DNA of 64,000 nucleotides from Emmonsiellopsis sp. PD_33 (lineage: Eukaryota > Ascomycota > Eurotiomycetes > Onygenales > Ajellomycetaceae), in the NCBI GenBank assembly GCA_032988165.1, contig JANTQF010000019.1, positions 167,353 through 231,352 on the forward strand, read 5' to 3'. Shown here piece by piece: positions 23,440 to 34,185 of the stretch (positions are counted from its first letter, which is position 1; each line of letters opens with the position of its first letter). Under the pieces are notes generated by a model that saw only the letters and a program-made list of their open reading frames with translations, made no database searches and had not been told where the DNA came from. The position numbers and the translations under genes were made by a program.

Positions 23440-24960
23440 AAAGAAGAGAGATACTTCTATTAAAGTTTATTTAACATTATTATATGCAAATTGTGCTGTT
23501 GAAAGGTGCTGCATCCAATTATCTTGATAATAGACATAATAAGTTTGAAGATAGTGCTTAAGGGTTTGATTTTGATGTTCTGTTTGACTGTCAGTTTGAG
23601 GATGAAAAGCTGTACTCAAATTTTAGTGTATATAAAGATGGTAGTAGAAAGCTGACTAAAAATGACTGGTAAATAAGAATCTGTAGTCTATTATTAATGA
23701 TGATAGAGGACTATATTTATAGATAATAAAATCTATGAAAAGTTCAGCAAGCTCTGATACTTTAATAGTCTTCAAACAAGGGATATATTTAGTTATCTTA
23801 GTAAAATGGTCCATAATGATCAAGATACTATCATATTTTCAACCTTTGAATTGAGACTTAGGTAGGTCAATGATGAAATCCATTGATATTGATTTTTGGG
23901 AATGATTGAGAATAGGCAGAGCTGACAAGGTGCTATATGGGTAGTGTTTTAGTGACTTCACTCTTTTGCAGATATTGCACATATTGATAAACTCTGAAAC
24001 ATTATGATGAATTTCCTTTTAATAATACTTCCTTTAAAGTAGTTCTTTAGTCTTTATTATATCAAAGTGACCTGCATGTGGATCATTATGATAGATTTAT
24101 AGTAACTCTTATCTTAGAGTTCTACTAGTAGGAACAAAAATAGATTCATTGAATGTTAGGAGGCTATAATCTCTTATTGATCATCCTTTCAACTTAGCTG
24201 TCAGCTTTGAATCTTCAAGCCTGCTATTTGAATTCAACCTAGGTTCTTCATAATCTTTCAGCTCTTGAATCTGAGATATGCAAAAGGTATCCCTATCTTG
24301 TACCTTCTTAATGAATTCTTGAAGCATCTTGAAGGGAAGTTCATAGCCTGTTTCATCTGAAGCAGTGTCTATTGCAGCTAGATGTGGTATGAGACATTCT
24401 AGACTGCTAGTACCAGCTTTATCAAGTATTATTATCTTAGTTAATTCAATGTTACTGATTTAGCTGTCTGAAGTAGCCTCTATAACTCTGAATTGAAATC
24501 TGCAACTAGGCATAACTAAACTCTATACAGCCAGTTTTTTCTATAATGTAGGAAGTACTCCATTGACATCTTCCTCCTGTAGGACTATTTCATAGTCTGG
24601 CTGCTATGAAGGTGTATTAGCTGGGTTAAACCAGCTAGAGTGATAATGAATATAAAAATTGTATTCAGATAATAACTCAGCCTATCTAGCCTGTCTTGCA
24701 GATAGTTTCTTGATGGTAAAGAAATAATATAAATTTACATGATTCAAAAGAACTTGAATAGGAAAATTACTACCCTGCAGGTAGTGTTGCTAAGTTTTAA
24801 ATGATTCAATAATTATGAGGAGTTCTTAATTGTGCATATTATATCATTGTTGTGTTAGATTCAATTTTTTTGAAAAGAAAGCTACTAGAGCCCAGTCTCA
24901 CCTATAAGTTATAAGTGGATAGGAGCCTTCCTACCTACTAAACCCATTTTAATTTGGGTT
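23440..24960 (-). pseudogene. RNase H and integrase core of the chromovirus
   Basis: Near 23,866-23,990 the minus strand reads CNICKRVKSLKHYPYSTL and later QKSISMDFIIDLPKS. This joins the Cys pair of the integrase zinc-binding domain to the first catalytic Asp of the integrase core (SMDFI). RNase H-like sequence lies between there and the RT-RNase H junction at 24,970. Stops interrupt all frames. Confidence 0.8.
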
Positions 24961-24969
24961 TTCCATTAA

Positions 24970-25880
24970 CTAGAATAATATTCTATAAATACCAAATCCA
25001 GAGGCATCTATCTCCAGTTGAACAGATTGATTGAGGTTAAAATAGTTAAGTAGTGTTGCTTCTGTAAAGACCTTTTTGATTGCAGTCAATGCTATCCTGA
25101 CATCTTCAGTGAAATGAAATGGCCTAGGTTTCTTGCCTTTAACACTACCCTTAAGTAATTTAGTTATAGAAGCTGTTATTTGAGAATAAGCATATATAAA
25201 TTTCTGGTAAAAATTCATAAAACCTAGGAAAACTTGCACTTCTCAAAATGTATGCAATTCAGATCACTTCAAAATAGTAGCTATATGAGCTTGATTCATA
25301 TAGACTCCATTGATACCCATTATAAACCCAAGAAATTCCACTTTCTGGGTGAAGAATGTACACTTTGATTTCTTAGTAAAAAGATCATATTACCAGAGAT
25401 ATTCTAAGATCTATTGAATGTACTTCTCATACTCTTCTTCAGTATCTAAAAAGATAAGGATATCATTAAGGTAGATGATGCATGAGATGTTGAGTAGACC
25501 CTGAAGTACCTGATTGATATAAGTTTGAAATGTAGCTGGGGTATTACAGAGACCTAAGGGGAGAACTAGATATTCAAAATTATTATATTTTATTTGAAAA
25601 GTAGTCTTTCATTCATCACCCTCCTTTATCTGAATTTAATAATAGGTGTCTTGCAAATCAAGCTTTGAAAAATGCTTTTTCCTAGATAATTGATCCATCA
25701 TCTCATCAATTAAAGGTAAAGAAGTATAATCTTTGATTGTTACCTTATTTAGATCTCTATAGTCTATGCATAGATGTAATCTACCATCCTTCTTAGGCAC
25801 AAATAGGATGGGAGCCCCTACAGGGCTTTGAGAGAGTTGAATCCAATTCTATGATTACATGTCCTCAAGATATTTCTGAA
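24970..25880 (-). pseudogene. Reverse transcriptase of the chromovirus
   Basis: The motif GAPILFVPKKDGRLHLCIDY lies at about 25,755-25,815 on the minus strand, a gypsy RT signature. The catalytic box reads IYLNDIL near 25,450-25,470, where YLDD has become YLND through one G-to-A change, so the active site is lost. An 89-codon open stretch (25,239-24,970, starting MQVFLGFMNFYQKFI) is the RT-RNase H junction. The protein copied the element RNA into DNA. Confidence 0.9.
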
Positions 25881-26619
25881 GTATTTCTAGCTCAATTACT
25901 AATAGGTTATAAAGTGAACTGTATGGTGGTGACTCACCATTGTGTAGGTTGATTTTGTAAGTAACTCATTTAATATTGACTAGCTTTGAAGCTCCTTCTT
26001 TGGAGAAAACATCTTGGAAATCTTGAAAAATCTTGGTGATTTAAGGGTCTGCTATATCCAGGGAATTGATGTTAGAAATTGACCATACCTAACTGTCTTT
26101 GAGATTATTTACATCTACTAAAATATTACTAAATATATAATAGATGCATGGTTCATCTTTAACTGATGCCATAAACTCAGAGGGATTTTTAATAGAAACC
26201 TGTGTATCAGTGAGTTGGAAATGCCATGTTTAAGCAACCCAGTTGACTAATGAGTTATTAGCAAGTATCCAAGGCATATTCAAGATGATGTCCTTATGTG
26301 TCATATTAATAACTTTAAAAGATAGGTTTCCACCTTGTGAAAAATCCTCTGAGTTAGTTATTTGGTAGATTATATTAATAAGGCTATAGTGATAGAAATA
26401 AGTTCTATTAGCAAACTATACTATGCCATGAGTAGTAGATTTTGATACTTTCTAATCACATAACTCTACAAAATTGACTGAAATACAGTCTACTTCTGAA
26501 CTGAGGTTGAATAGGCACCTAATTGGAAGTATCCTGATAGGAGTATCAAGTTAGATGGTTATATGTAACTGATGATCTTTTGACTTTCTTAAAGGTTTTA
26601 AGGGGTCAGGTTGATCAAG

Positions 26620-27606
26620 GGGGTCTATGATTTCCATTCTGAATGAGGGGCCTGAGTGTAGTTATTCCTGGGGATTATTTGGAGTATTAATTGCTGAGAC
26701 CTTGATAACATCCTTAGGATCCTTTTTCTTAGATTGATAATTAGAAGTATAGTGGCCTGATTTGCCACAATTATAGTAAAGGTTCTTATCCTTATGTTTA
26801 TCCTATTCTTATTGAGAAAGGAGATTCTTTGAAGTAGATTAATTCTACTTCTTAGGGCTACTTTATTGATATTTGTAGCCTCCTTATTGGGGATTGATAT
26901 TCTGATTCTTATTGGGATCAGGCTACTCACTAGCAGGTTATTTAGAGGTTCTAGTCTTCTTAAGTTGAGTTTGAAGATGAGAGGTGAGGTTAACTAGTTG
27001 AATCTGATCTGTAGGAATCTCTTGATAGTTGTTGATTGTATTCTGAATAGAAGGGTGTAGCTTAGCATAGAAAAGCTGCATTCATAGGGTTTTGAGGTCA
27101 AGTTCAAGCTTGTTCCAGTATTTATTAAAGGTAGCTTCAAAAGTATGAACAGTTTGACTCTCTTGTTAAGTAAGGCTATAAAACTGAGTAGCAGCCATAT
27201 AGTCTTGGTTTCAGTGGTCTTTAATTTGATTCATGAGGAATTCTTTGAACTGTTTCTAAATATATATAGTACCTGTATTGTGAAGTTTATTTTCCTTGAT
27301 GCTCCAAGTAGTTTCAATAGTGCCATGTAGATGAGTAGTAGTATATAGGATATGAGGCTTATCTTGTTTAAAATGGTCTGAAGCAAGTTTGTATTTTTAT
27401 TCAAGAAAATAGGTAAAGATTTGATATTCTGTAATATTATTTCCATAATAAGGCTTAGAATCTCTGGTCTTGATTCTATGAGGTCTAGTTAAGAATAGAC
27501 CTTCTTGGTTCTAATTTGGTGGTGTGTTAGCTGAAGAAGTTTGATGATCTCCTAATGAGATAAATATATTATTAGAAGGGACATCAGATTCAGCATGAAT
27601 ATTCAT
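26620..27606 (-). pseudogene. Gag of the chromovirus with CCHC knuckle
   Basis: The minus-strand frame starts at Met 27,606 (MNIHAESDVPS) and continues through a capsid-like region with only scattered stops. It reaches the nucleocapsid motif YYNCGKSGHYTSNY near 26,755-26,800, a C-x2-C-x4-H-x4-C knuckle whose first and last Cys have become Tyr by single transitions. The open segment 26,625-26,930 shown by another frame is a shadow. Protease-like sequence is expected between 26,000 and 26,600 but I could not fix its active site. Confidence 0.75.
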
Positions 27607-27677
27607 GACCTGTTGATTCAAAGAGTTTGATATATTAATGAACACTGATCTGAGGTAGATTGAAGAGTAATTTGAAT

Positions 27678-28137
27678 TGTAAGCATACTCTGATATCTAA
27701 GTGATGATACTACTATAATAGGAATAAGAATAGTACTGTATTAGTTGATGCTTGAAAGAGATGAGGAGCTAATGAGTAAATTAGATTATTTAGAGCTCAG
27801 AGAGGTAGAGTTCATTAATAGGAGCTTTGCTAGACTAGAGGAGGTAGATATCTTGATATCATGAAGGGAAAAATATATAGGCAAATAGGTAAGAGGATTT
27901 CCAAATATTAGATAGATTGATAAATGAATTGCTGACCTTCAGTAAGTCTGAGAGGTCAGTAGCTATCTATATGAAGCTTTCTAGAGCTGCTAGATCTATC
28001 TATGATGCTGTGCTCCAGCCAGGCCTGGGTGGAACTCTATGATGAGATATATGATGATATATATGATAAAGTTCAATAAGGTAGTTATAGGATGTCTGGC
28101 CAGCAAAATAACATATCATTAGTGTGAGGGTATGATA
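27678..28137 (-). repeat. 5' LTR of the chromovirus (460 bp)
   Basis: Begins TGTAAGCA on the plus strand and ends GTATGATA. It pairs with 20,447-20,906 at identical length. It would hold the promoter for minus-strand gag-pol transcription. Confidence 0.92.
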
Positions 28138-28142
28138 AAACT
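28138..28142. repeat. Target-site duplication AAACT (right)
   Basis: Identical to 20,442-20,446. Confidence 0.9.
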
Positions 28143-28951
28143 ATCTTATTCTATTTATTTAATCTTCTTTCTTTACTTACACTATTCTCATAGCTCTCAG
28201 CTACTATTACATACATATCATTCAGAATAGACAAGATACATTATTAGATTTCAACAACACTATAACTTATAAATTTACCTAGTAAGATATGGGTCATCAA
28301 ACTCATCACTGAACTATCCAATTTTGACTAGACAGCAGCCCTTATGAGGATAAGCCTCAATAAAAATCCTACTAAATAAGAATAGCTACTACATCACATT
28401 GCTCACTTCAGAATGATAGTTCATCTAATGACACTCTTAATGATATATTAATTTCAATAAGATAATTTAGTTAATTAATTGCTATTATCATGTTTCAAAG
28501 CTCAGATGAATTAGAAACTTACTTGTCCTAACATTCAGTTATCAAATTGAGTAAGATCATCAAGAAGTATGGCTAAATAGTTAGAGAATATCAGATATTT
28601 CTAATTATATTAATTATTATATTAATCTTACTATAAATAAGTTAGATATTAATTTACAATTCTTGCTCAGCTAACCCATGGCATATCTAGCAACAAATCT
28701 CAAATAATTTATAGATTTACTTTCCTGGGTCCTCCAAGTTAAAGATATTTTCTGAAATCTCAGATCCTCTTGATTAGAATATCTGCTGAAATACTTGAAG
28801 TTAAAGACATTTTCATTTTAGTTAATTATAATTAGAGGATATAAGGATATTACTAACAGCCTCATCAAGCCTCTCAACACTACAAAATATAGCAAGTTGA
28901 AGATACTATTAACAGTTAGAGATACTTTATCCTCCTCTAGTAGTACAATGA

Positions 28952-29069
28952 ATATATCCTTCTATTTTAAGAACTTATATACTTTTCTTCTTAGAACTTG
29001 CCTTTACCTCTTAGAGGTTCTATACACTTTCCTTCTCACTGGGAGCTCTGTGTGCTTCTCTTTTGAAGT
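28952..29069. repeat. Dispersed 120-bp repeat, copy 2
   Basis: Matches 19,455-19,573 with mostly transition differences. A 73-codon ORF (28,897-29,118) overlaps it by chance. Confidence 0.7.
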
Positions 29070-29905
29070 GCCTGGGTCATCAGAAGGGAGAAAAGCAAAT
29101 AGTAGGAGAGAAAGATAATATATATAGTATTAATAAGAATATTTAGATATAGTTACTATATAATGCTTCTAAATCTAGAAGGAAAGAAAACAGCTGATAC
29201 CAGCTAAATACTTCAGTGTAGCTTAATTAACTTTCTGTCATCTTATTAGCTCTTCTTGTCCTCATGAAAGAATCATTCCTTTAGTTTTTTTATCAGGTCA
29301 AATAGAGATCTAAAGACTAGCATTTTAGATATTAAATACTGGAAGTGTGGAATCCCCAGTAAAAGTAAGACTATTTTATGAATACTACACTAATTATATT
29401 ATCTATAAATAATTTTTCAGTGGATAAGTAAATTCTCTGTAGCATATAGAATCTACTAAATGATTCTAACCTAGAATTACCCATCTCTCTTTTACCTCAA
29501 CATCTACCCATTCAGAACTGTGTGTCTATTAATTCTAAATAAGAAGGGTCACTACCACTTCCCAGATAGAAACTGAATACACTTGTTAGTATCTCATCTC
29601 TATCACTAATCTTTTTAAAATTAATTTATTGCAGTGATGAGCCATCACAACCTGCCACAATTAAGAGTAAGGTACTAGAGGAATTACTCAGTAATACTAA
29701 AGAGTATAATTAGTAAATATATAGCCAGGGTAATAGTGATTTCATCAGCCTTTATCTGAAGAATTTCATAATATATGTGTGAACTTGGAGTTTTTCAAGA
29801 TCTCATAATTTAGAAGCAACCACAAGTTGCAAAATAAACTAAAGTATAAGTAATATATTAGAGATGACTATACTACTTATAATGAGAGTACTTTCTGTAA
29901 TAAAG

Positions 29906-30022
29906 TATGTTCTTTTCCCCTTAAGAACTTATATACTTTACTCCCCAGAATTAGCCCTTATCTCTCAGAGGTTCTATGCACTTTTCTCCCCACTAGAGAT
30001 GCTATATACTTCTCTTTTGAGG
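29906..30022. repeat. Dispersed 120-bp repeat, copy 3
   Basis: Third and most diverged copy of the repeat at 19,455, with the same internal order of motifs. Confidence 0.6.
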
Positions 30023-31269
30023 AATTATCAACCTTTATAGGTGAGAAGAAGGAATTAAAGCCAGTAATTATAATATTAGTATACTAAGTTAGTAGGTTAA
30101 TTTCACCAGACATTTCATTAGACTTGCTGCTAATAAGTTAGACATTAACCTACATTAATGAATAGATACTAACAGTGCCATGCAGTATCATCTCTTTCCA
30201 GATTTTCAGAAGCTACAGGCCTCATAACTAAAGAGAAATAATACTACTATAATTATAATTATTAATCTATTTATACTGAATTAAAGTAAGATTTTTTTTA
30301 CTCATACTATATTTATAGTCCAATTAGCTTCTAGTTCAGACTTCAATAATGAGTTAAAGAGAGGTAAGGTAATCTACACCCTATTAATATTCATTTTATA
30401 AGGTACATGAATGAAGAGCCTTAATAGATAATTAATAGAATAATTATAATATTATTTCTTAAGCCTTAATTATTTTCCTACTATCTTACTGATTCTTCTT
30501 ATCTTCCTCTACCAGATTTTTCCTTCTTATAGATTCTCTCATTATATAACCTCTCTATATCCTCTTATCTTAACAGCCCTACAAGAACTACCTTCTTCCT
30601 AGCCCATTAATATTATATACCCTATTAGCTGGAGCTGAAAGCTCATAATAGTCAGAGGGTGAAATCAGAATATGTATATTTATATTAGAAGCTTGAATTT
30701 ATTTTTTGACTATTCTTACTGTATATTAAGCTATAAATCTACTCCTCTACATCCTTCAAACAACCAAAATAATATCACTCTATCAGAAGGATCTAACTGA
30801 GAAGTAGTAAGTATGACTACCTCCTATTATTAGTTCTCTTCTAACTCTTATTAATAGCCATCTACTTATTCTCAGAAAACAACAGTAAAAAAAGCATTCC
30901 TTCAGGTTTTCTGCCAGACTATATAGAGACACACAAATTAATAGTAAATACTCTGCTTTTACTTTTATTTCTATCTCATATCATTACAAGTAGGAGCAAG
31001 GGTCTTCTCACAGATCATTATATTAAGTCAGATATAAGGATCTTTCCTAATGATATATATTATACAATACAATTCATTTCCCTTGAATTAATAGGGGCCA
31101 GAAATGAACAATATATAACTCATTTAAATCCCATAAAATATTCTATTAAGTCTTTAAAGTATATGTCAATCTCTATTCTCCTCTCTCTATTCTCTATCCT
31201 TACAAAAATTTAATTCATCAGCATGATTGAAATAAAAGCTAATAGAATGTAAATTTTAGGTAAATTTAC

Positions 31270-31421
31270 TCTATCTCTTTTTGACTCTAATATCCACCCA
31301 TTTAGAATTGTGTGTTCATTAATTTTAAATGAGGAGGAGGAATGAAAATTAGTGATCATAATTAAATAGATTCTCTATAGTATATAGAATCTATTAGATG
31401 ATCTCAATTTAGATTTACCTA
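31270..31421. repeat. Repeat related to 29,427-29,552
   Basis: Two blocks recur. One contains CCCATTTAGAATTGTGTGT (about 31,300) and matches the CCCATTCAGAACTGTGTGT block near 29,510. The other contains ATATAGAATCTATTAGATGA (about 31,380) and matches ATATAGAATCTACTAAATGA near 29,445. The order of the two blocks is reversed between the copies although the strand is the same. Confidence 0.55.
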
Positions 31422-31812
31422 CACAATCTGAGGTATATATACTATTTAGAAAGGATTGAGTTGCATAGGAAGCAGATCATATAGGAGAACCTGGCTGTCT
31501 AGATTGTTAAGTCTATTATATGCATATATTTTTCTATAGATGATGATATCATATTGATGATCTACCTGCATCTAGAGCTAAATGATAGAGGTATGCACAG
31601 ATAGAATAAAATATGAGTAAGGGCAGATTTATTCATCTAGTTTTCTTACTGGGTGTGTTGGGTGTTATTAAAGCTTGAGGTGGCAAGTGGGAGGTAGAAG
31701 CTATACTTCATAGTAGGGATAGAGTTACTAGGTGATTACTAATCTGATTACTAATATTTTATTGACTTCTTATTGGTGTGTGCAGTGCTGTGTGGTCTTT
31801 TGTATCAATGTA

Positions 31813-31854
31813 AAATTTTGCATTACAGATATTTGTCACTATGGACTGCTGTAC
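31813..31854. repeat. Right copy of 42-bp inverted repeat
   Basis: Reverse complement of 10,597-10,638 with five transitions. It ends about 90 bp before the first CpG dinucleotide (about 31,947), so it lies at the edge of the decayed block. Confidence 0.65.
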
Positions 31855-33035
31855 ATCAGTGCCCATCAAGAACATTGTTAACTGTAACTACTAACTACAT
31901 TGTCTTAAGATTCATTCCCAGTATGCAATATCTCCATCATATTTTCTCGTGATGAGGGGCAGGCCATCCCAGTGCCAGATCCCTGAAGGCTGGGAACAAT
32001 GTTCTTCGCATTTTCTCTCGTCCCGGTCGATCCCCCCAGGAACAAGTGCCTCACAGATAGACGGCCGAGCACACCGCCCACGTTCTGGAAACAGCGAGAA
32101 GGACTGCTATATCTATACTTACCTGTAATTATAGATCTGCTCTCACACGGATTATCATACCATCGAGGCGAGTGTTGCTTGGCTGGTCTGTTCCATCTCA
32201 CAAACCAATCCCCCAGACATAGGCCATCTATGAAGGAGGAGAACAGATGCCCAACCAAACCTGGAAGCCAGCAGTGTCTGCATCGGATGAGAGATCTCAT
32301 TAATCAGTTTGTTCCTCCTTCAACGCAAACAATGCAACGCTCAATCTATTTTCGGCTCCAGGATTGCCGGGATATAGCCAGGGATGCATATTGCTCGGCA
32401 GTGACCGCTGGATAAAATCGTCCCTAAACCTAGCGGTGATATATACCTACGGATTAACTACTCGGCAGTGACTGCTGGATAAAATCGTCTCCAAACCCGG
32501 CGATGGTATATACCTACGGCCTTTCCTCCGTGCCCACCTAAGCCCCTCCCAACGGATCAGCCTTATTACGTATCCGGCTAACCTTGGAAAAAACGCCCAC
32601 TGGGTTCATCCGTTGAACCATCTTTGTTCCAGACATGGAGAGAGATTTGCCCCCGAAACATGAACCGTTCACAGGTGTCTCTGTGAGCCTTTGAGCCTGC
32701 GAACTTTCAACCCCTCTTCCCGGGAAACCCCCTGTGGGCATCGATCTATCTTCCCTGCACCGGCTTCTGTTTAGCCCGCATTCGGTAAACGAAAAAGAAC
32801 ATTCTTCTGTCTTACGTATACCGGAGTTGGGTTTCTTCACGGAGTTAGCAGTCCGAGAGCAGCACACAAAGAACATCCCCTTTCACACCCGCTTTCGTCA
32901 ACCCAACTGCTGTTGTATGCTCGTTATGTTTAGTTTCTGCAGCATGGTCTACATATAGCAGTCAATCCTACTTTTGAGAGTGTGGCCGTTGTGCTCTGTT
33001 CTGTTTCCTTGCCGTACGAGATCGAAGTGCGAAAA
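31855..33035. other. Transition zone and upstream region of the SDR gene
   Basis: Base composition turns normal here. Several overlapping ORFs exist on both strands (for example 31,999-32,415 plus and 31,905-32,300 minus), but none shows a domain, so I leave them out. The region holds a 67-bp tandem duplication and must contain the promoter of the gene starting at 33,036. Confidence 0.5.
32394..32519. repeat. Two tandem copies of a 67-bp unit
   Basis: The segment starting CTCGGCAGTGACCGCTGG at 32,394 recurs at 32,461 as CTCGGCAGTGACTGCTGG, and each copy ends in ATATACCTACGG about 59 bp later. Differences are mostly transitions. The first copy contains CGG-N6-CCG, a spacing that Zn2Cys6 regulators can bind; the second has lost it by one change. 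Confidence 0.75.
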
Positions 33036-34185
33036 ATGGCCACGCCTCTCGTTGGGACGGCCATTATCACAGGAGGAGATGGAACTCTGGGTTCGGAAAT
33101 CGCCGTGGCCATCGCTAAAAACCATCCCCTCATTCACATCCTCGTGCTCGTACGGAACCTCGCCTCCCCAAGCGTCAGACAGGTCTCCGAGAGGGTCAGG
33201 ATGGTAGGGCCGCGGTCGTTCGAAATTGCCCTCCTCGATTTGACAAGCTTCTCGTCCATCACAGCATTCGCAGAGCACACGGTACGACGAGTGAGGGATA
33301 GGGATATTCCACCCGTTGCGGTGCTGGTAAACTGTGCCGCCGCATACTCGCATATCTTGGACTCAAAGACTGTCGACGGCTACGATCCCGTGTACCAGAC
33401 GAATTGTTTATCGCCGTTTCTTTTGACGATCTGTCTTTTGGAAAGCTTTCGTGCGGGGAAGCGGACGGAGACTGTGGCTGCACATGTTATAAATATCGGC
33501 TGCTCGAATATGTCGCATGGGAGCTTGGAGTATTTTCATAATGATTGGGAGGCGGGCCGGAAACAGGATACAGAACTGGATGCGAAAGAGACATTGCAGA
33601 GGTTTGGGAGTAGCAAGCTACTCTTCGCTGCAACCATGTATGCCCTACGAAGAAGCCTGGTGTCGGTAAGTTCTATACCAGCAAATCCCTTCATACTAGC
33701 CTTCAGTGTACTAGGATGGTCTTCCGTGTGGCTCAAAAAGCTGACCTTGTTTCCTCGTTTCCCTGTCTGCGTCTGAGTCCGGAAATATACCCGTGAACCT
33801 ATTCACCTTCGATCCCGGCACATTGACCAGCAAAAGCAATCATGTTCAAAAGTCATCCGCCTCTACGCCCCAGCGTTCCAAGTTCCTGAGGCCCATCCAT
33901 CGATTCTTGCACAAACGGTCAGTCAATGCCGTTATCGTTGCAGCCAATGCCATTGTCGACGCAGCGTTTCAAAAATTGCCCATGAGTGCTTTGTCTGTGG
34001 AACGATATCATATTGCGGGAGATGAATACGAGGCCAGCTCTGTGTTGAGCGTGCTCCGGGACCAGAAAGAGGTGGACAAATTGTTGAAGAGGGCCATGGT
34101 GCATGTCCGGATGGGCGCTGGGGGGTTCGAGACTCCGAAAAAAGTGCCAGAGAGCCCAAGCCCAGTGATACCAGAAGAGGGTTGA
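33036..34185 (+). CDS. Short-chain dehydrogenase/reductase-like protein
   Basis: Exons 33,036-33,665 and 33,778-34,185 (GTAAGT donor, 112-bp intron, phase 0) give 345 residues. The N-terminus has the Rossmann cofactor motif TGGDGTLG (residues 12-19) and a VLVNCAA segment in place of NNAG, so it is an SDR that should bind NAD(P). After the splice, PVNLFTFDPGTLTSKS matches the post-catalytic region of SDRs of the retinol or protochlorophyllide reductase type. The catalytic YxxxK position reads FGSSK (Phe190, Lys194), so the usual Tyr is absent. The Met at 33,036 was chosen because it starts 11 residues before the Rossmann strand; the frame is open further upstream to 32,982. The substrate is unknown. 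It is the first gene beside the repeat block. Confidence 0.8.

Larger units (their letters stand above)
20447..28137 (-). mobile_element. Full-length Ty3/gypsy chromovirus, RIP-inactivated
   Basis: This 7,691-bp element is bounded by two 460-bp LTRs (20,447-20,906 and 27,678-28,137) and a perfect AAACT target duplication. Transcription would run on the minus strand from the right LTR: gag (from 27,606), protease, RT, RNase H, integrase, chromodomain (stop at 22,795), then about 1.9 kb of extra sequence before the left LTR. A purine-rich stretch (AGAAGGAGGTAAT on the minus strand) directly precedes the left LTR, as a polypurine tract should. The domain order and the terminal chromodomain define a chromovirus. 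All coding frames are broken, so it is dead but structurally complete. Confidence 0.93.
28143..31812. other. AT-rich repeat debris without recognisable gene
   Basis: This 3.7-kb CpG-free stretch has only short ORFs. It contains two copies of the 120-bp dispersed repeat (28,952 and 29,906) and two related segments in swapped order (29,427-29,552 and 31,270-31,421). I see no transposase or polymerase signature. Confidence 0.5.

Noticed and set aside
10597..31854. A Starship-type giant element
   Set aside because: No tyrosine-recombinase captain gene (DUF3435 type) was recognised at either end, and the ends are short inverted repeats with TA, which does not fit that class.
31905..32876. Overlapping ORFs of 112-138 codons on both strands
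   Set aside because: No domain, no splice-consistent gene model, and opposite-strand overlap; the 67-bp duplication runs through one of their ends.
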